Positions 1 through 9,698 are shown, counted from the stretch's first letter. The stretch is DNA of 64,000 nucleotides from Pseudanabaenaceae cyanobacterium SKYG29 (GCA_025055675.1 JANWWT010000001.1:1-64000), one strand, 5' to 3'. Numbers and translations are program-made. The notes: generated by a model not told the origin, from the letters alone.

Positions 1-534
1 CTCCCCCTGCGGGTCGTACAAATTCAGTGTCTCTGCCGTCAACTCAAACCTTATCCCCAATCGCGGACTCACCCACCCGTTCATCTCTTCAATGTCCCTC
101 AACTCACCCCCCTGCCGCTGCAGTCCAGCCAGGTCATTCCCATCAGGGTCATAGATGTAGTACTCCTCCACACCATAGTGGTTGTAGAAGAATAATTTGC
201 GGTTCATCTCTCTGATGGTGTTGCCTGGCGACAAAACTTCAAACACGACCTGAGGAGCAATGTTGTCTTCTTCCCACTGTTTGTAGGAACCTCTGTCCCC
301 TTTCGGTCTGCCAAAGACCACCATGACATCAGGAGCAATACGAATATCAGGACGACCTTCCACGGGATACCAAAGTAAATCCCCCGCCACAAATACTCTC
401 TCATCCTGGCGGAACAAGTATTCCAGGTTTTCTTTGATGGTGACAATCCAGCGGAATTGTTTGGTGTTGTCTGCCATGGGCTGTCCGTCGCTGTCGGGGT
501 AAACGATCGGTTTGGTTTGTGGTGTTATGGTCAT
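1..534 (-). CDS. Uma2-family (PD-(D/E)XK) protein, copy 1, partial at window edge
   Basis: The frame is open from an ATG at 534 (minus strand) to the left edge, about 178 codons, so the C-terminus is missing. An AGGAGG ribosome site lies just before the ATG. The protein is nearly the same as the next copy: the N-terminal IVYPDSDGQPM segment, then RPDIR.APDVMVVFGR, then QVVFEVLSPGN and EEYYIYDPDGN. These are hallmarks of the Uma2 (DUF820) family, which has a restriction-endonuclease-like fold and is expanded in cyanobacteria. Cellular function is unknown. It is the promoter-distal member of a three-gene tandem array, and the stop of copy 2 lies about 14 bp upstream. Confidence 0.85.
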   Translation of the reverse strand, partial: MTITPQTKPIVYPDSDGQPMADNTKQFRWIVTIKENLEYLFRQDERVFVAGDLLWYPVEGRPDIRIAPDVMVVFGRPKGDRGSYKQWEEDNIAPQVVFEVLSPGNTIREMNRKLFFYNHYGVEEYYIYDPDGNDLAGLQRQGGELRDIEEMNGWVSPRLGIRFELTAETLNLYDPQGE

Positions 535-1888
535 GGTTTGTCCTCCTGTCAAACGATTGTGTCGGGGTCTAGTCCCAACTCCCGCAGTTTGGCAGCGAAG
601 CGATCGGCTCTGAGTTTTTCCTGCCCTGCCCGTTGGGCTTCCTGTTCTGCTCTGAGTCTTTCCTGCTCCGCCCGTTGCGCCTCTTGTTCCGCTCTCAGCC
701 TCTCTTGCTCTGCTCTGTGCCTTTCCTGTTCAGCTCGCTCCCGTATCTGCACAGGGGTCAAAAATACCTCCCCCTGCGGGTCATACAAATTCAGCGTCTC
801 TGCCGTCAACTCAAACCTGATACCCAACCTGGGACTGACCCACCCATTAATTTCCTCCACTTGCCTCAAGCCCTCACCCTGCCTCTGCAAACCTTCCAAC
901 TGATTGCTGTCGGGGTCATAGATGTAGTACTCTTCCACACCGTAGTGGTTGTAGAAGAATAATTTGCGGTTCATCTCTCTGATAGTGTTGCCTGCCGACA
1001 AAACTTCAAACACTACCTGAGGAGCAATGTTGTCTTCTTGCCACTGTTTGTAGGAACCTCTGTCCCCTTTCGGTCTGCCAAAAACTACCATCACATCGGG
1101 AGCGGTGCGGATGTCGGGACGACCTTCTACGGGATACCAAAGCAAATCCCCCGCCACAAATACTCTCTCATCCTGGCGGAACAAGTATTCCAGGTTTTCT
1201 TTGATGGTGACAATCCAGCGGAATTGTTTGGTGTTGTCTGCCATGGGTTGTCCGTCGCTGTCGGGGTAAACGATCGGTTTGGTTTGTGGTGTTATGGTCA
1301 TGGTTTGTCCTCCTGTCAAACAATCCTGTCGGGGTCTAGTCCCAATTCTCGCAGTTTGGCAGCCAACCGATCGGCTCTTTCTCTCATCTGTACTGGTATT
1401 AGGAAGGGATTGCCTTGGGAATCGTAGATATTAAGAGTCTCAGGAGTCAGACGGAAGCGAATACCAAGTCTTGGACTTATCCACTCATTGATGTTATCGA
1501 TCGTGCTTAACTCGCCCTCTTGTCTTTGCAGCCCCGTCAGTTCGTTCTTATCAGGGTCATAGATATAGTACTCTTCTACACCGTGGCGATTGTAAAACAG
1601 TAACTTGTGAGTCATTTCTTTGAGGGTATTGCCTGGGGAGAGGATTTCAAACACCACCTGGGGGGGAATGTAGTCTTCTTCCCACTGTTTGTAGGAACCT
1701 CTATCGCCCTTGGGTCTACCGAACACAACCATGACATCAGGAGTGGTGCGGATGTCGGGACGACTTTCTACGGGATACCAGAGTAAATCTCCTGCCACAA
1801 ACACATTCGCATCCTGGCGGAACAAGTATTCCAGGTTTTCTTTGATGGTGACAATCCAGCGGAATTGTTTGGTGTTGTCTGCCATGGG
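403..1888. repeat. 78-bp block repeated identically in the three Uma2 genes
   Basis: The blocks at 403-480, 1170-1247 and 1811-1888 are the same over 78 bases, while flanking coding sequence differs. Between copies 1 and 2 the near-identity extends much further, through the start codons and ribosome sites. The pattern is a tandem gene duplication with local homogenisation. Confidence 0.9.
549..1301 (-). CDS. Uma2-family protein, copy 2, with heptad-repeat tail
   Basis: A 250-residue Uma2/DUF820 protein. I start it at the ATG at 1301, which has a good AGGAGG seven bases upstream; an in-frame ATG six codons earlier lies in front of that site and overlaps the previous stop. The core has the family motifs (PDVMVVFGRPKGDRG, EVLSAGNT, EEYYIYDPD). 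Unlike copy 3 it carries six tandem heptads of the form RAEQERx before the conserved end AAKLRELGLDPD, likely a charged coiled coil. A nuclease fold is inferred from the family, but no biological role is known. It is probably co-transcribed with copies 1 and 3. Confidence 0.85.
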   Translation of the reverse strand: MTITPQTKPIVYPDSDGQPMADNTKQFRWIVTIKENLEYLFRQDERVFVAGDLLWYPVEGRPDIRTAPDVMVVFGRPKGDRGSYKQWQEDNIAPQVVFEVLSAGNTIREMNRKLFFYNHYGVEEYYIYDPDSNQLEGLQRQGEGLRQVEEINGWVSPRLGIRFELTAETLNLYDPQGEVFLTPVQIRERAEQERHRAEQERLRAEQEAQRAEQERLRAEQEAQRAGQEKLRADRFAAKLRELGLDPDTIV

Positions 1889-1945
1889 CTGACCATCGCT
1901 GTCGGGGTAAACTATTTGCTCACCGCCTTTTCTCACTGTGACCAT
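1316..1945 (-). CDS. Uma2-family protein, copy 3
   Basis: A 209-residue Uma2/DUF820 protein, first of the tandem array in transcription order. The start chosen is the ATG at 1945, preceded by a GGAAGAG ribosome site and giving the same N-terminal length as copies 1 and 2; an in-frame upstream start at 1981 is less likely. Motifs include PDVMVVFGRPKGDRG, FEILSPGNT and EEYYIYDPDKN. It lacks the heptad tail of copy 2 and ends directly in ADRLAAKLRELGLDPD. A 78-bp stretch is identical in all three genes, suggesting recent duplication or gene conversion. Function unknown. Confidence 0.85.
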   Translation of the reverse strand: MVTVRKGGEQIVYPDSDGQPMADNTKQFRWIVTIKENLEYLFRQDANVFVAGDLLWYPVESRPDIRTTPDVMVVFGRPKGDRGSYKQWEEDYIPPQVVFEILSPGNTLKEMTHKLLFYNRHGVEEYYIYDPDKNELTGLQRQEGELSTIDNINEWISPRLGIRFRLTPETLNIYDSQGNPFLIPVQMRERADRLAAKLRELGLDPDRIV

Positions 1946-2062
1946 TTTCTCTTCCCAATGATCAGCTCCTCTGTTCACCAATATTCTACGCTGGTTGATC
2001 TGGGGCTGTGTAAAAGAGGGCTAACCCCCTAGGATTAACCCCCGTTGCTTACCCGATCGTAA

Positions 2063-4060
2063 CTATGCTCCCAAAACGCGGTGGCAAGCTGCTAATACGT
2101 TATCGACCGTGAAGCCGAATTTTTCATAACAAACAGCACCAGGAGCGGAGGCACCAAAGGTGTCGATGCCCACGATCGCGCCATCAAAACCAGTATACTT
2201 GTGCCAGCCAAAGGTAGCGCCTGCTTCAATGGCAACCCGTTTGCGACAACTGGAAGGTAAGACGCTTTCTTTGTATTCCTGGGATTGTTCTTCAAAGATT
2301 TCCCAACAGGGCAGAGAGACTACCCGCACAGCCTTGCCTTCTTCTCGCAACTTGGCAGCTGCTTGGACAGCGAGAGCCAGTTCTGAGCCGGTAGCAATCA
2401 AAATTAGGTCGGGATTAACTGCGTCTTCTACGATGTAGCCGCCCTTTTGCGCTCCTTCTACCGAAGTACCAGGGATGTTTTTCACGTTTTGGCGCGTGAA
2501 TGCCAGGATGGTAGGCCGTTTGCGCTCTCTGATGGCCACTATGTAGGAAGCCACCGTTTCATTGGCATCGGCAGGACGGTAAACTAACAAGTTGGGAGTG
2601 GCACGGAGAGAAGCCAGGGTCTCGATCGGTTGGTGAGTAGGTCCGTCTTCTCCCAGCATAATGGAGTCATGGGTCATCACATAGATAACGCCTACTTTGG
2701 ACAGGGCAGATAGGCGAATGGCGGCTTTCATGTAATCCGCAAAGACCAGGAAGGTAGCGCCGTAGGGAATTAAGCCACCATGGAGTGTCATGCCGTTGAG
2801 GATTGCTCCCATGCCATGTTCCCGTACACCAAAGCGAAAGTTGCGCCCTTCGTAGGAACCAGCCTGGAAGTCAGGCATACCCTTGAGGTAGGTCATGTTG
2901 GAGTGGGCTAGGTCGGCTGACCCTCCTAACAGTTCCGGAATAACGCCTGCTAAAGCATTCAAGCAAGCTTCTGAGAGTAAGCGGGTGGATTTTTCCATCT
3001 GGGTGACGGGTTCTAGGGCTTTTTCCCACCCTACAGGTAATTCCCCTGCCATGATGCGCTTAAATTCGGCAGCTTCAGCGGGATAGGCTTTTTCATACTC
3101 GGCAAAACGGGCATTCCACTCTGCTTCCGCTTTTGCTCCCTTATCGATCGCTTGTCTAAACCGTTTGAGAGCATCTTCAGGAATGACAAAGGGTTCATAC
3201 TCCCAGCCCAAATTTTGTCTAGTGGCTATCACTTCATCACCACCGAGGGGCGCACCATGCACTTTTTCGCTCCCTGCCTTCTTGGGGGAACCATAACCGA
3301 TCGTGGTCTCCACAATAATCAGACTGGGCTTGTCGGTGACAGCTTTAGCATTGGCGATGGCTGTAGCAATAGCTTCCAGGTCATGGTTACCGTCAGCTAC
3401 TTTTTGGACGTGCCAACCATAGGCTTCGTAGCGCTTGCCCACATCTTCAGTAAATGCTAGGTCAGTGCTGCCGTCGATGGAGATGTGATTGCTGTCATAG
3501 AGCATGATCAGCTTGCCCAACTTTAAGTGACCCGCTAAGGAAGCTGCCTCAGAAGCGACTCCTTCCATGTTGCAGCCGTCCCCCAAAATGACATAGGTGT
3601 AATGGTCAACGATCGTGTGCCCTGGTTTGTTGAAGCGGGCGGCAAGATGGGCTTCCGCAATGGCTAGACCTACGGCGTTACCTACTCCCTGTCCCAAAGG
3701 ACCGGTGGTGACCTCTACCCCCTCCGTTTCAAAGTTTTCGGGGTGACCGGGGGTTTTACTGCCCCACTGCCGAAAGTTTTTAATTTCATCCAGAGTAACG
3801 CTGTCGTACCCCGTCAAATGTAGGAGGGCGTACTGCAACATACAGCCGTGCCCCGCCGAGAGGACAAACCGATCCCGATCGACCCACTTGGGGTTTTTGG
3901 GATTGAACTTGAGGAATTGATCCCACAGGACAAAAGCCATCGGTGCTGCTCCCATGGGCAGACCAGGGTGCCCGGACTTAGCTTTTTCTACCGCATCAAT
4001 GGCGAGGAAGCGGATAGTGTTGATACAAAGTTGTTCGATAGATTGAGTTGCCACTGCCAT
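2063..4060 (-). CDS. tkt: Transketolase
   Basis: A 665-residue cytosolic enzyme, full family length. It moves two-carbon ketol units between sugar phosphates in the Calvin cycle and the pentose phosphate pathway using thiamine diphosphate. The N-terminal region has [14 protein letters not shown] (about residues 29-42), and the thiamine-diphosphate motif starts GDGCNMEG near residue 160. The pyrimidine domain has [12 protein letters not shown] and the C-terminal domain follows. The start is the ATG giving [10 protein letters not shown]. It lies 61 bp downstream of serA on the same strand, so it may have its own promoter. Nothing unusual was seen. Confidence 0.97.
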   Translation of the reverse strand: MAVATQSIEQLCINTIRFLAIDAVEKAKSGHPGLPMGAAPMAFVLWDQFLKFNPKNPKWVDRDRFVLSAGHGCMLQYALLHLTGYDSVTLDEIKNFRQWGSKTPGHPENFETEGVEVTTGPLGQGVGNAVGLAIAEAHLAARFNKPGHTIVDHYTYVILGDGCNMEGVASEAASLAGHLKLGKLIMLYDSNHISIDGSTDLAFTEDVGKRYEAYGWHVQKVADGNHDLEAIATAIANAKAVTDKPSLIIVETTIGYGSPKKAGSEKVHGAPLGGDEVIATRQNLGWEYEPFVIPEDALKRFRQAIDKGAKAEAEWNARFAEYEKAYPAEAAEFKRIMAGELPVGWEKALEPVTQMEKSTRLLSEACLNALAGVIPELLGGSADLAHSNMTYLKGMPDFQAGSYEGRNFRFGVREHGMGAILNGMTLHGGLIPYGATFLVFADYMKAAIRLSALSKVGVIYVMTHDSIMLGEDGPTHQPIETLASLRATPNLLVYRPADANETVASYIVAIRERKRPTILAFTRQNVKNIPGTSVEGAQKGGYIVEDAVNPDLILIATGSELALAVQAAAKLREEGKAVRVVSLPCWEIFEEQSQEYKESVLPSSCRKRVAIEAGATFGWHKYTGFDGAIVGIDTFGASAPGAVCYEKFGFTVDNVLAACHRVLGA

Positions 4061-4121
4061 AGGATTTTTCTGGGAACGTTCTAGCTATATTCTCATGCCA
4101 AGGTGGTCAGGATCATAGAAA

Positions 4122-5705
4122 CTACAAATTGACAACATAGGCATCCCGTACTCCTTGCACCTTCAGGATTTCCTCCCGCAGTCCTTCGGGTAGGGGGTCA
4201 TCGATGTTGAGCACCATCACGGCATCCCCCCGCACCATGCGTCTACCCACCTGCATACTAGCAATGTTGACGTTGAAGTTGCCCAGCAGCGACCCGATCG
4301 CGCCAATGATACCTGGCATATCGCGGTGGAGGGTCAGCAACATGTACTGACTAGGAGCGACGTTGATGGGAAAGCCGTTGATGTTGGTAATGCGCAGTTC
4401 TGATCGGCTCAAAATCGCCCCTGCCACGGATTGCTGCCCCTGGGAGCCTTGGGCTGTCAGATGGATTGACCCGCTGTAGTCTTCCACGGTGGCATCCCTG
4501 GTTTCTGTCACCCTGATTCCCCGCTCCTTAGCTTCGATGGAGGCATTGACAAAGTTCACCCTTTCCCGCAGCGCAGGGGAGAGGAGACCCTTGAGGGCAG
4601 CAACCACGATCGGTTGGGTTTCGCCGTGGGCGAGTTCCCCTTGCAGTTTTACATCGAGGGATTCCACCCTACCCCCTGCCAGTTGGGAGACCAGGTTACC
4701 CAGCATTTCCGCTAGTTGGAGATAGGGCTTGAGTTTTTGCCACACTTCAGGGCGCAGCCCAGGGATATTAACGGCAGTACGGGCAGGCAGCCCTAAAAGG
4801 ACATCGCGGATTTGCTCTGCCACATCGATCGCCACATTAGTCTGTGCCTCTTCCGTGGATGCCCCCAGGTGGGGAGTGAGTACAAGGTTTTTGCCAATTT
4901 TGAGGAGAGGGGAATCTGGTGCTAGAGGTTCATTTTCGTAGACATCAAGGGCTGCCCCCGCAATCCGTCCTTCCTGCAAAGCTTCCGCCAGTGCCACTTC
5001 ATCGATAATGCCCCCCCTAGCACAGTTGATAATGCGGGCAGTGGGCTTCATGAGAGCCAGCCGATCGCGGTTAATTAGGTGTTGGGTTTCCTTGGTCTTG
5101 GGGATGTGGAGGGTAATAAAATCAGATTCGCGGATGAGAATCTCCAGTTCCACGAGGGTTACCCCCAACTGTTCTGCCCTGTCCGTAGTGATGTAGGGGT
5201 CATAGGCAAGGAGTTTCATGCCCAGGGAGCGAGCTACCGTTGCCACATGGGAACCGATTTTGCCCAAGCCAATGATGCCTAGGGTTTTTTTGTAGAGTTC
5301 TACACCTGTGAAACTTTTTCTATCCCACTCACCGCTTTTGATGGAGAAGTTAGCATCAGGAATGTAACGGGATAGGGAGAGCATAAGAGCTAAGGTATGT
5401 TCTGCCGCCGCGATCGTGTTTCCTTCCGGCGAATTGACGACTACAATCCCCATGCGGGTAGCTGTGGGTACATCCACGTTATCCACCCCGACCCCCGCCC
5501 GACCGATGATTTTGAGATTTTTGCCTGCTTCAATTACTTCCCTGGTAAGACGGGTGCCCGATCGGATCATGATGGCATCGTAATCACCAATGATGGATTG
5601 CAGCTCTGCGGGGGAAAGACCCGTTTTCACATCTACGGTTGCCACCTGGGACAAAATTTTGATTCCTGCTTGGTCGATGGGGTCAGAGACAAGGACTTTA
5701 GGCAT
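4122..5705 (-). CDS. serA: D-3-phosphoglycerate dehydrogenase
   Basis: A 527-residue long-form SerA. It oxidises 3-phosphoglycerate to 3-phosphohydroxypyruvate with NAD, the first step of serine synthesis. I start at the ATG giving MPKVLVSDPID; an upstream in-frame start at 5759 would add 18 unlike residues and overlap the neighbour. Visible features are the Rossmann motif GLGKIG, the catalytic region NCARGGIID, HLGASTEEAQ, an intervening domain, and a C-terminal ACT domain (MLLTLHRDMPGIIG). The ACT domain suggests serine feedback by analogy, but that is not proven here. It follows the chorismate enzyme gene by about 17 bp and may be co-transcribed with it. Confidence 0.97.
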   Translation of the reverse strand: MPKVLVSDPIDQAGIKILSQVATVDVKTGLSPAELQSIIGDYDAIMIRSGTRLTREVIEAGKNLKIIGRAGVGVDNVDVPTATRMGIVVVNSPEGNTIAAAEHTLALMLSLSRYIPDANFSIKSGEWDRKSFTGVELYKKTLGIIGLGKIGSHVATVARSLGMKLLAYDPYITTDRAEQLGVTLVELEILIRESDFITLHIPKTKETQHLINRDRLALMKPTARIINCARGGIIDEVALAEALQEGRIAGAALDVYENEPLAPDSPLLKIGKNLVLTPHLGASTEEAQTNVAIDVAEQIRDVLLGLPARTAVNIPGLRPEVWQKLKPYLQLAEMLGNLVSQLAGGRVESLDVKLQGELAHGETQPIVVAALKGLLSPALRERVNFVNASIEAKERGIRVTETRDATVEDYSGSIHLTAQGSQGQQSVAGAILSRSELRITNINGFPINVAPSQYMLLTLHRDMPGIIGAIGSLLGNFNVNIASMQVGRRMVRGDAVMVLNIDDPLPEGLREEILKVQGVRDAYVVNL

Positions 5706-5722
5706 GGTTGTCGCGTTTACTT

Positions 5723-7072
5723 CTATCTGCTTATACCATGATGGGGTAAAAGGGAGCAATGGAGGGCGCTAATCTGGGCTTTAGCTTTCTGGAGGGATTC
5801 CAGCCATTCTTTTGGCGGGTCACTGTCGGCAACGATACCTGCTCCCACCTGTCCCCACACCCGATCGTTGTGTTTGAGCATAGTACGAATGAGGATATTG
5901 AGGTCGAGGTAGCCACGGCGATCGAGGTAACCACAGGAGCCATAAAACAGGCTGCGCCGCTGGGGTTCTAGGGTTTCAATAATTTCCATCGCCCTCACTT
6001 TGGGGCAGCCAGTGATCGTGCCACCGGGGAAAACAGCTTTTACCACATCCACCCAAGAGCATTCTGGTCTGATTTCCCCCCGCACATTGCTAACTAAATG
6101 CACCACATGACTGTAGTATTCCTGCACCAACAGTTCATTTACCTCTACCGTACCCCAGCGACATACCTTGCCCAGGTCATTTCTTTCCAAGTCCACTAGC
6201 ATAATGTGTTCCGCTACATCTTTGCAGGAATTGAGGAGAGCTTGGGCATCAAATTGGGGGTCAGCGGTTTTGGGGACAGTACCAGCGATCGGTCGGGTTT
6301 CGGCAATATTGTCCCGAATTCGTAGCAATCGTTCAGGAGAGCAACTAATGATTTCCCCCCAGGGAGTCCGCCAATAGCAGGCAAAGGGAGAGGGGTTGAT
6401 TTGATGTAACCGGCGATAGATTTGCCAACCGGAACCCCCATAGGTAGTTGTAAATCGCACTGACAAGTTAGCTTGAAAAATATCCCCCTTAGCAATATGT
6501 TGTTTAGCTATTTCCACCATACGGCAGAAAGCAGACCGATCGGGGATAAATGTAATTTCACCACATTCAGCAGGAGGAAATTCTAAGTTCAACGGTTGTT
6601 GAATTTTAGTTACCAGCTCTGGCAGTGCTTGGGGATTAGTAGTAGCTAGCCATAGTTCCCGGCGTTGGTGATCGATGACAATGAATTCTTGGGGTTCATA
6701 CCAGAAAGCCACGGGGAAAGGGAGGTCATCTTGTTTTAGGTAAGGCAAATTTTCAATCTCCCAAGCCAAGTCATAACCAAACCAACCCAAATAACCCCCA
6801 GTAAAGGGCAAATAATTAGGCACCACTCCTGTCTGGTGAGCTTGTCGAACCAGAGCTTGTTGAACCAGAGCTTGTCCAACCAGCACCTGACCCAAACAAT
6901 CCAATACACTACCCAAACTGGGTTGCCAGGTTTGCAGAGGATTGCCCGCCACGATCGAGAAATTAGAACAATCTTCCAAAACAGTGGAAATAGGAGCAGT
7001 GGCAAATAGCCTTTCCCAGACAGTTTGAGCAGAGAAATGACCCTTAATACATTCCCAATACCAGTCCGTCAC
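5723..7072 (-). CDS. Anthranilate synthase component I / aminodeoxychorismate synthase (TrpE/PabB family)
   Basis: A 449-residue chorismate-utilising enzyme. The C-terminal catalytic domain shows the family signatures TRPIAGTVP, DLERNDLGKVC, GGTITGCPKVRAMEII and GQVGAGIVADSDP. Length and gene context (away from trp genes) fit PabB, which makes aminodeoxychorismate for folate. However, the active-site segment reads PIAGT as in TrpE, not PIKGT with the lysine nucleophile of classical PabB, so substrate chemistry is open. Translation starts at a GTG directly after the upstream stop. Most cyanobacteria have a second TrpE, which cannot be checked here. Confidence 0.85.
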   Translation of the reverse strand: MTDWYWECIKGHFSAQTVWERLFATAPISTVLEDCSNFSIVAGNPLQTWQPSLGSVLDCLGQVLVGQALVQQALVRQAHQTGVVPNYLPFTGGYLGWFGYDLAWEIENLPYLKQDDLPFPVAFWYEPQEFIVIDHQRRELWLATTNPQALPELVTKIQQPLNLEFPPAECGEITFIPDRSAFCRMVEIAKQHIAKGDIFQANLSVRFTTTYGGSGWQIYRRLHQINPSPFACYWRTPWGEIISCSPERLLRIRDNIAETRPIAGTVPKTADPQFDAQALLNSCKDVAEHIMLVDLERNDLGKVCRWGTVEVNELLVQEYYSHVVHLVSNVRGEIRPECSWVDVVKAVFPGGTITGCPKVRAMEIIETLEPQRRSLFYGSCGYLDRRGYLDLNILIRTMLKHNDRVWGQVGAGIVADSDPPKEWLESLQKAKAQISALHCSLLPHHGISR

Positions 7073-7073
7073 C

Positions 7074-7583
7074 CTAGTTATCTAAACGCAAAGATTGGAT
7101 TTTCTCAGGCTTGAGGGGCTCCATAATCCGCCGCGATCGGCGTAACAATTCCTCGGGGCCTTTTACCGCTACCAAATATTTCCCTTCTGCTAAGCGATTA
7201 CGCAGGGGTAGAGACTCGCCACTACCAGACGCCACCCCTACACCCCCACCCACAAACACACTACCTAATGCCCCCCCGATCGCTCCCAAGCCACCTGAGA
7301 TAACTAAACTACCCCACTGCCCCGCCCAAGCAAAAGTATCGAGCTTGGTAATCAAACTAAAAGCCACCCCCGCCGCAAAGCCAAAAGGCAGCAACCAAGT
7401 AGCCATCAACAGCGCCTGTCTTCTTCCCTTCTCCAGAGGGTCAATCAAGCCGAACTCCTCCGCCGTTTTGTAGCCCCGTCCCAAGATCGCCAACTGTCCC
7501 TGGGGAATTCCCTGATTTTCTAGTTGGGAATAGATATTTTCCGCTTGAATCCGATCGGTGCAAACAGCAATCAGATAGTTCAC
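7074..7583 (-). CDS. Unrecognised glycine-rich membrane protein
   Basis: A 169-residue protein. The first 40 residues look like a small alpha/beta domain (MNYLIAVCTDRIQAENIYSQ), followed by two or three hydrophobic glycine-rich segments (about residues 60-120, e.g. GGLGAIGGALGSVF) and a basic C-terminal region. This layout resembles general-stress-type membrane proteins with an N-terminal alpha/beta domain, but I do not recognise the family. It starts at a GTG (7583), and a TATAAT-like -10 lies at 7615-7620. Its stop is almost fused to the start of the chorismate enzyme gene, so the two are probably one transcript. Confidence 0.7.
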   Translation of the reverse strand: MNYLIAVCTDRIQAENIYSQLENQGIPQGQLAILGRGYKTAEEFGLIDPLEKGRRQALLMATWLLPFGFAAGVAFSLITKLDTFAWAGQWGSLVISGGLGAIGGALGSVFVGGGVGVASGSGESLPLRNRLAEGKYLVAVKGPEELLRRSRRIMEPLKPEKIQSLRLDN

Positions 7584-7626
7584 CCTGGACTTCCCTGCGC
7601 CTCATTCCCAGTTTATTATAATCTGA

Positions 7627-8328
7627 TTAGCCAAATTCCTGTTCGATAATCCGCCAGCGCACAGCTACTACCCCCGGTTCCAAACTCAGACGACTGACAA
7701 CTTGTTCTAAAAGGGCATCGCTCTGTTCCTGCGTCACAATCTGTGCTTCTACCTTGACCCGATCGGTTTTGTCTTCCAAATCTTCACTAGCAAGAGCACG
7801 CAGTCTCAGTTTGCTACTACCCAAAGATTGCAGTAATAATGCCCTCACATGGGCTTCATCCTGACTACGGCAGACCACTTCACAGCGATAGCAGAGTTCT
7901 AATTCCGTGCCTTTGAGGGGTTGCTGGTTGATGCGATAGCCTAAGGGACGCAAAACTAAATTTGCTAGCAAAACTGCTAACGTACCTGCTGTTGCCTCAA
8001 GAAACATGCCTGAGCCTGCTAAACTACCGATCGCGGCTGCGCACCACAAAGTGGCTGCGGTGTTGAGTCCCCTTACGGTTAGTCCTTCCCGTAAAATCAC
8101 ACCCCCTGCTAAAAAGCCAATACCAGAAACCACTTGGGCTGCGACTCGTGTGGGGCTAGAATCACCAGGGGTAAGGACAGAGAGCATGACAAACAAAGCT
8201 GCTCCCGTTGCCACCAAAGTGTTTGTACGTAGCCCTGCCAGGCGTTGCCGCCACTGCCGCTCTAAACCTAAAATCGCTCCCAAAAGGAAAGCCACCGCTA
8301 GACGGATGATAAACTCTCTGCCAGTCAC
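7627..8328 (-). CDS. MgtC/SapB-family membrane protein
   Basis: A 233-residue inner-membrane protein. The N-terminal about 140 residues carry four to five membrane segments with MgtC hallmarks: LGAILGLERQ near residue 20, RTNTLVATGAALF, SGIGFLAGGVI and GLNTAATLW. The C-terminal about 85 residues form a soluble ACT-like tail. MgtC proteins affect survival under low magnesium and modulate ATP synthase in pathogens; their role in cyanobacteria is not established. It starts at a GTG, divergent from the DUF2252 gene 32 bp away, so the promoters of the two must be compact or overlapping. Confidence 0.9.
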   Translation of the reverse strand: MTGREFIIRLAVAFLLGAILGLERQWRQRLAGLRTNTLVATGAALFVMLSVLTPGDSSPTRVAAQVVSGIGFLAGGVILREGLTVRGLNTAATLWCAAAIGSLAGSGMFLEATAGTLAVLLANLVLRPLGYRINQQPLKGTELELCYRCEVVCRSQDEAHVRALLLQSLGSSKLRLRALASEDLEDKTDRVKVEAQIVTQEQSDALLEQVVSRLSLEPGVVAVRWRIIEQEFG

Positions 8329-8360
8329 GCTGCACCTGCCCTTGCTACCTTCACAATACC

Positions 8361-9698
8361 ATGAATAAATTGATTGCCGATCGCATTGCCTACGGTAAGT
8401 CTCTGCGCCAGATTGTGCCTCGCTCTGCCCATAGAGAATGGTCTGCCCATAGCGATCGTGCCCACCCCCTTACTCTCTTGCATCAGTCTAATCAACAACG
8501 TCTGCCAGAACTAATTCCCCTGCGCTATGGACGGATGCTGCAATCTCCTTTTACCTTTCTACGGGGCAGCGCCATCATCATGGCAGCAGATTTAGCCACC
8601 ACTCCCACCACGGGCATCATGGTACAAGCCTGCGGGGACTGTCATTTGCTTAACTTTGGTGGGTTTGCTACACCAGAACGGAACCTTATCTTTGATGTGA
8701 ATGATTTTGATGAAACTCTGGTTGCTCCTTGGGAGTGGGATGTCAAACGTCTGGTTACTAGTGTTGTTCTTGCTGGTAGGGACTTACAACTATCAGATGC
8801 AGAGAGTAGCAATGCTGCCCTTGCTGCTGCCCAGGCTTACCGATTAGCTATGGCGCAATACAGCCAGATGAGCACGTTAGAAGTATGGTATGCCCGCCTC
8901 GATGCCAAATTGTTGATTGAACACGCTCCCGATAGTGAAACCCGCCTGCACTGGGAAAAGATGACTGCCAGAGCTTTCAAACGCACCCTGAGACAGACTG
9001 TATCCCAAATCACTACAGTGGTAGATGGCAAGTGGCGTTTTATAGACAATCCCCCTATCCTCTACCATGTACCCAACCAAGCAGAGTATTTTGCCCAAAT
9101 TAGCAATCTGTTTGAAGAGTACCGTGACACGTTGCAGGTCGATCGGCAATTTTTACTCGATCGTTATCGTTTAGTTGATGTAGCAATGCGAGTAGTGGGA
9201 GTGGGCAGTGTTGGTACCCATTGCGGCGTAGCCCTGTTATTAGATCAAAACGACGACCCCCTGCTATTGCAGTATAAAGAAGCCCGTCCCTCTGTATTAG
9301 AACCTTACCTGGGCAAGAGTCCCTATCCCCACCAGGGGCAACGAATTGTCAGTGGTCAGAGACTGATGCAGGCAGCTAGTGATATTTTTCTAGGCTGGAC
9401 GACCAACAATGAAGGCAGAGACTTCTATTTCCGCCAATTCCGTGACATGAAGACAGCCATTAAACTCAAGGGCATGTCCGCCGCCAGCTTAACAGACTAC
9501 GCGGAAATTTGTGGAGCAGCCCTTGCCAAAGCCCACGCCCGTACAGGTGACCCCGCTGTCATCAGTGGCTATCTAGGGGAAGAAGATACCTTCGATCGTG
9601 CCGTCCTAGATTTTGCCCTTACCTATGCTCACCAGGTGGAACAAGACTACCAGGTGCTAGTTGCAGCCGTACAAGCAGGACAGTTGACAGTGAGCTAG
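8361..9698 (+). CDS. DUF2252-family protein
   Basis: A 445-residue soluble protein. Family marks are RYGRMLQSPFTFLRGSA near residue 56, CGDCHLLNFGG near residue 93 and FDVNDFDETLVAPWEWDVKRL near 110. DUF2252 proteins have a kinase/aminoglycoside-phosphotransferase-like core, and the HLLNFG and NDFDE motifs would correspond to catalytic and metal-binding loops. Substrate is unknown. It starts at an ATG divergent from mgtC. Its TAG stop overlaps the stop of the convergent gene through a shared CTAG. Confidence 0.88.
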   Translation: MNKLIADRIAYGKSLRQIVPRSAHREWSAHSDRAHPLTLLHQSNQQRLPELIPLRYGRMLQSPFTFLRGSAIIMAADLATTPTTGIMVQACGDCHLLNFGGFATPERNLIFDVNDFDETLVAPWEWDVKRLVTSVVLAGRDLQLSDAESSNAALAAAQAYRLAMAQYSQMSTLEVWYARLDAKLLIEHAPDSETRLHWEKMTARAFKRTLRQTVSQITTVVDGKWRFIDNPPILYHVPNQAEYFAQISNLFEEYRDTLQVDRQFLLDRYRLVDVAMRVVGVGSVGTHCGVALLLDQNDDPLLLQYKEARPSVLEPYLGKSPYPHQGQRIVSGQRLMQAASDIFLGWTTNNEGRDFYFRQFRDMKTAIKLKGMSAASLTDYAEICGAALAKAHARTGDPAVISGYLGEEDTFDRAVLDFALTYAHQVEQDYQVLVAAVQAGQLTVS

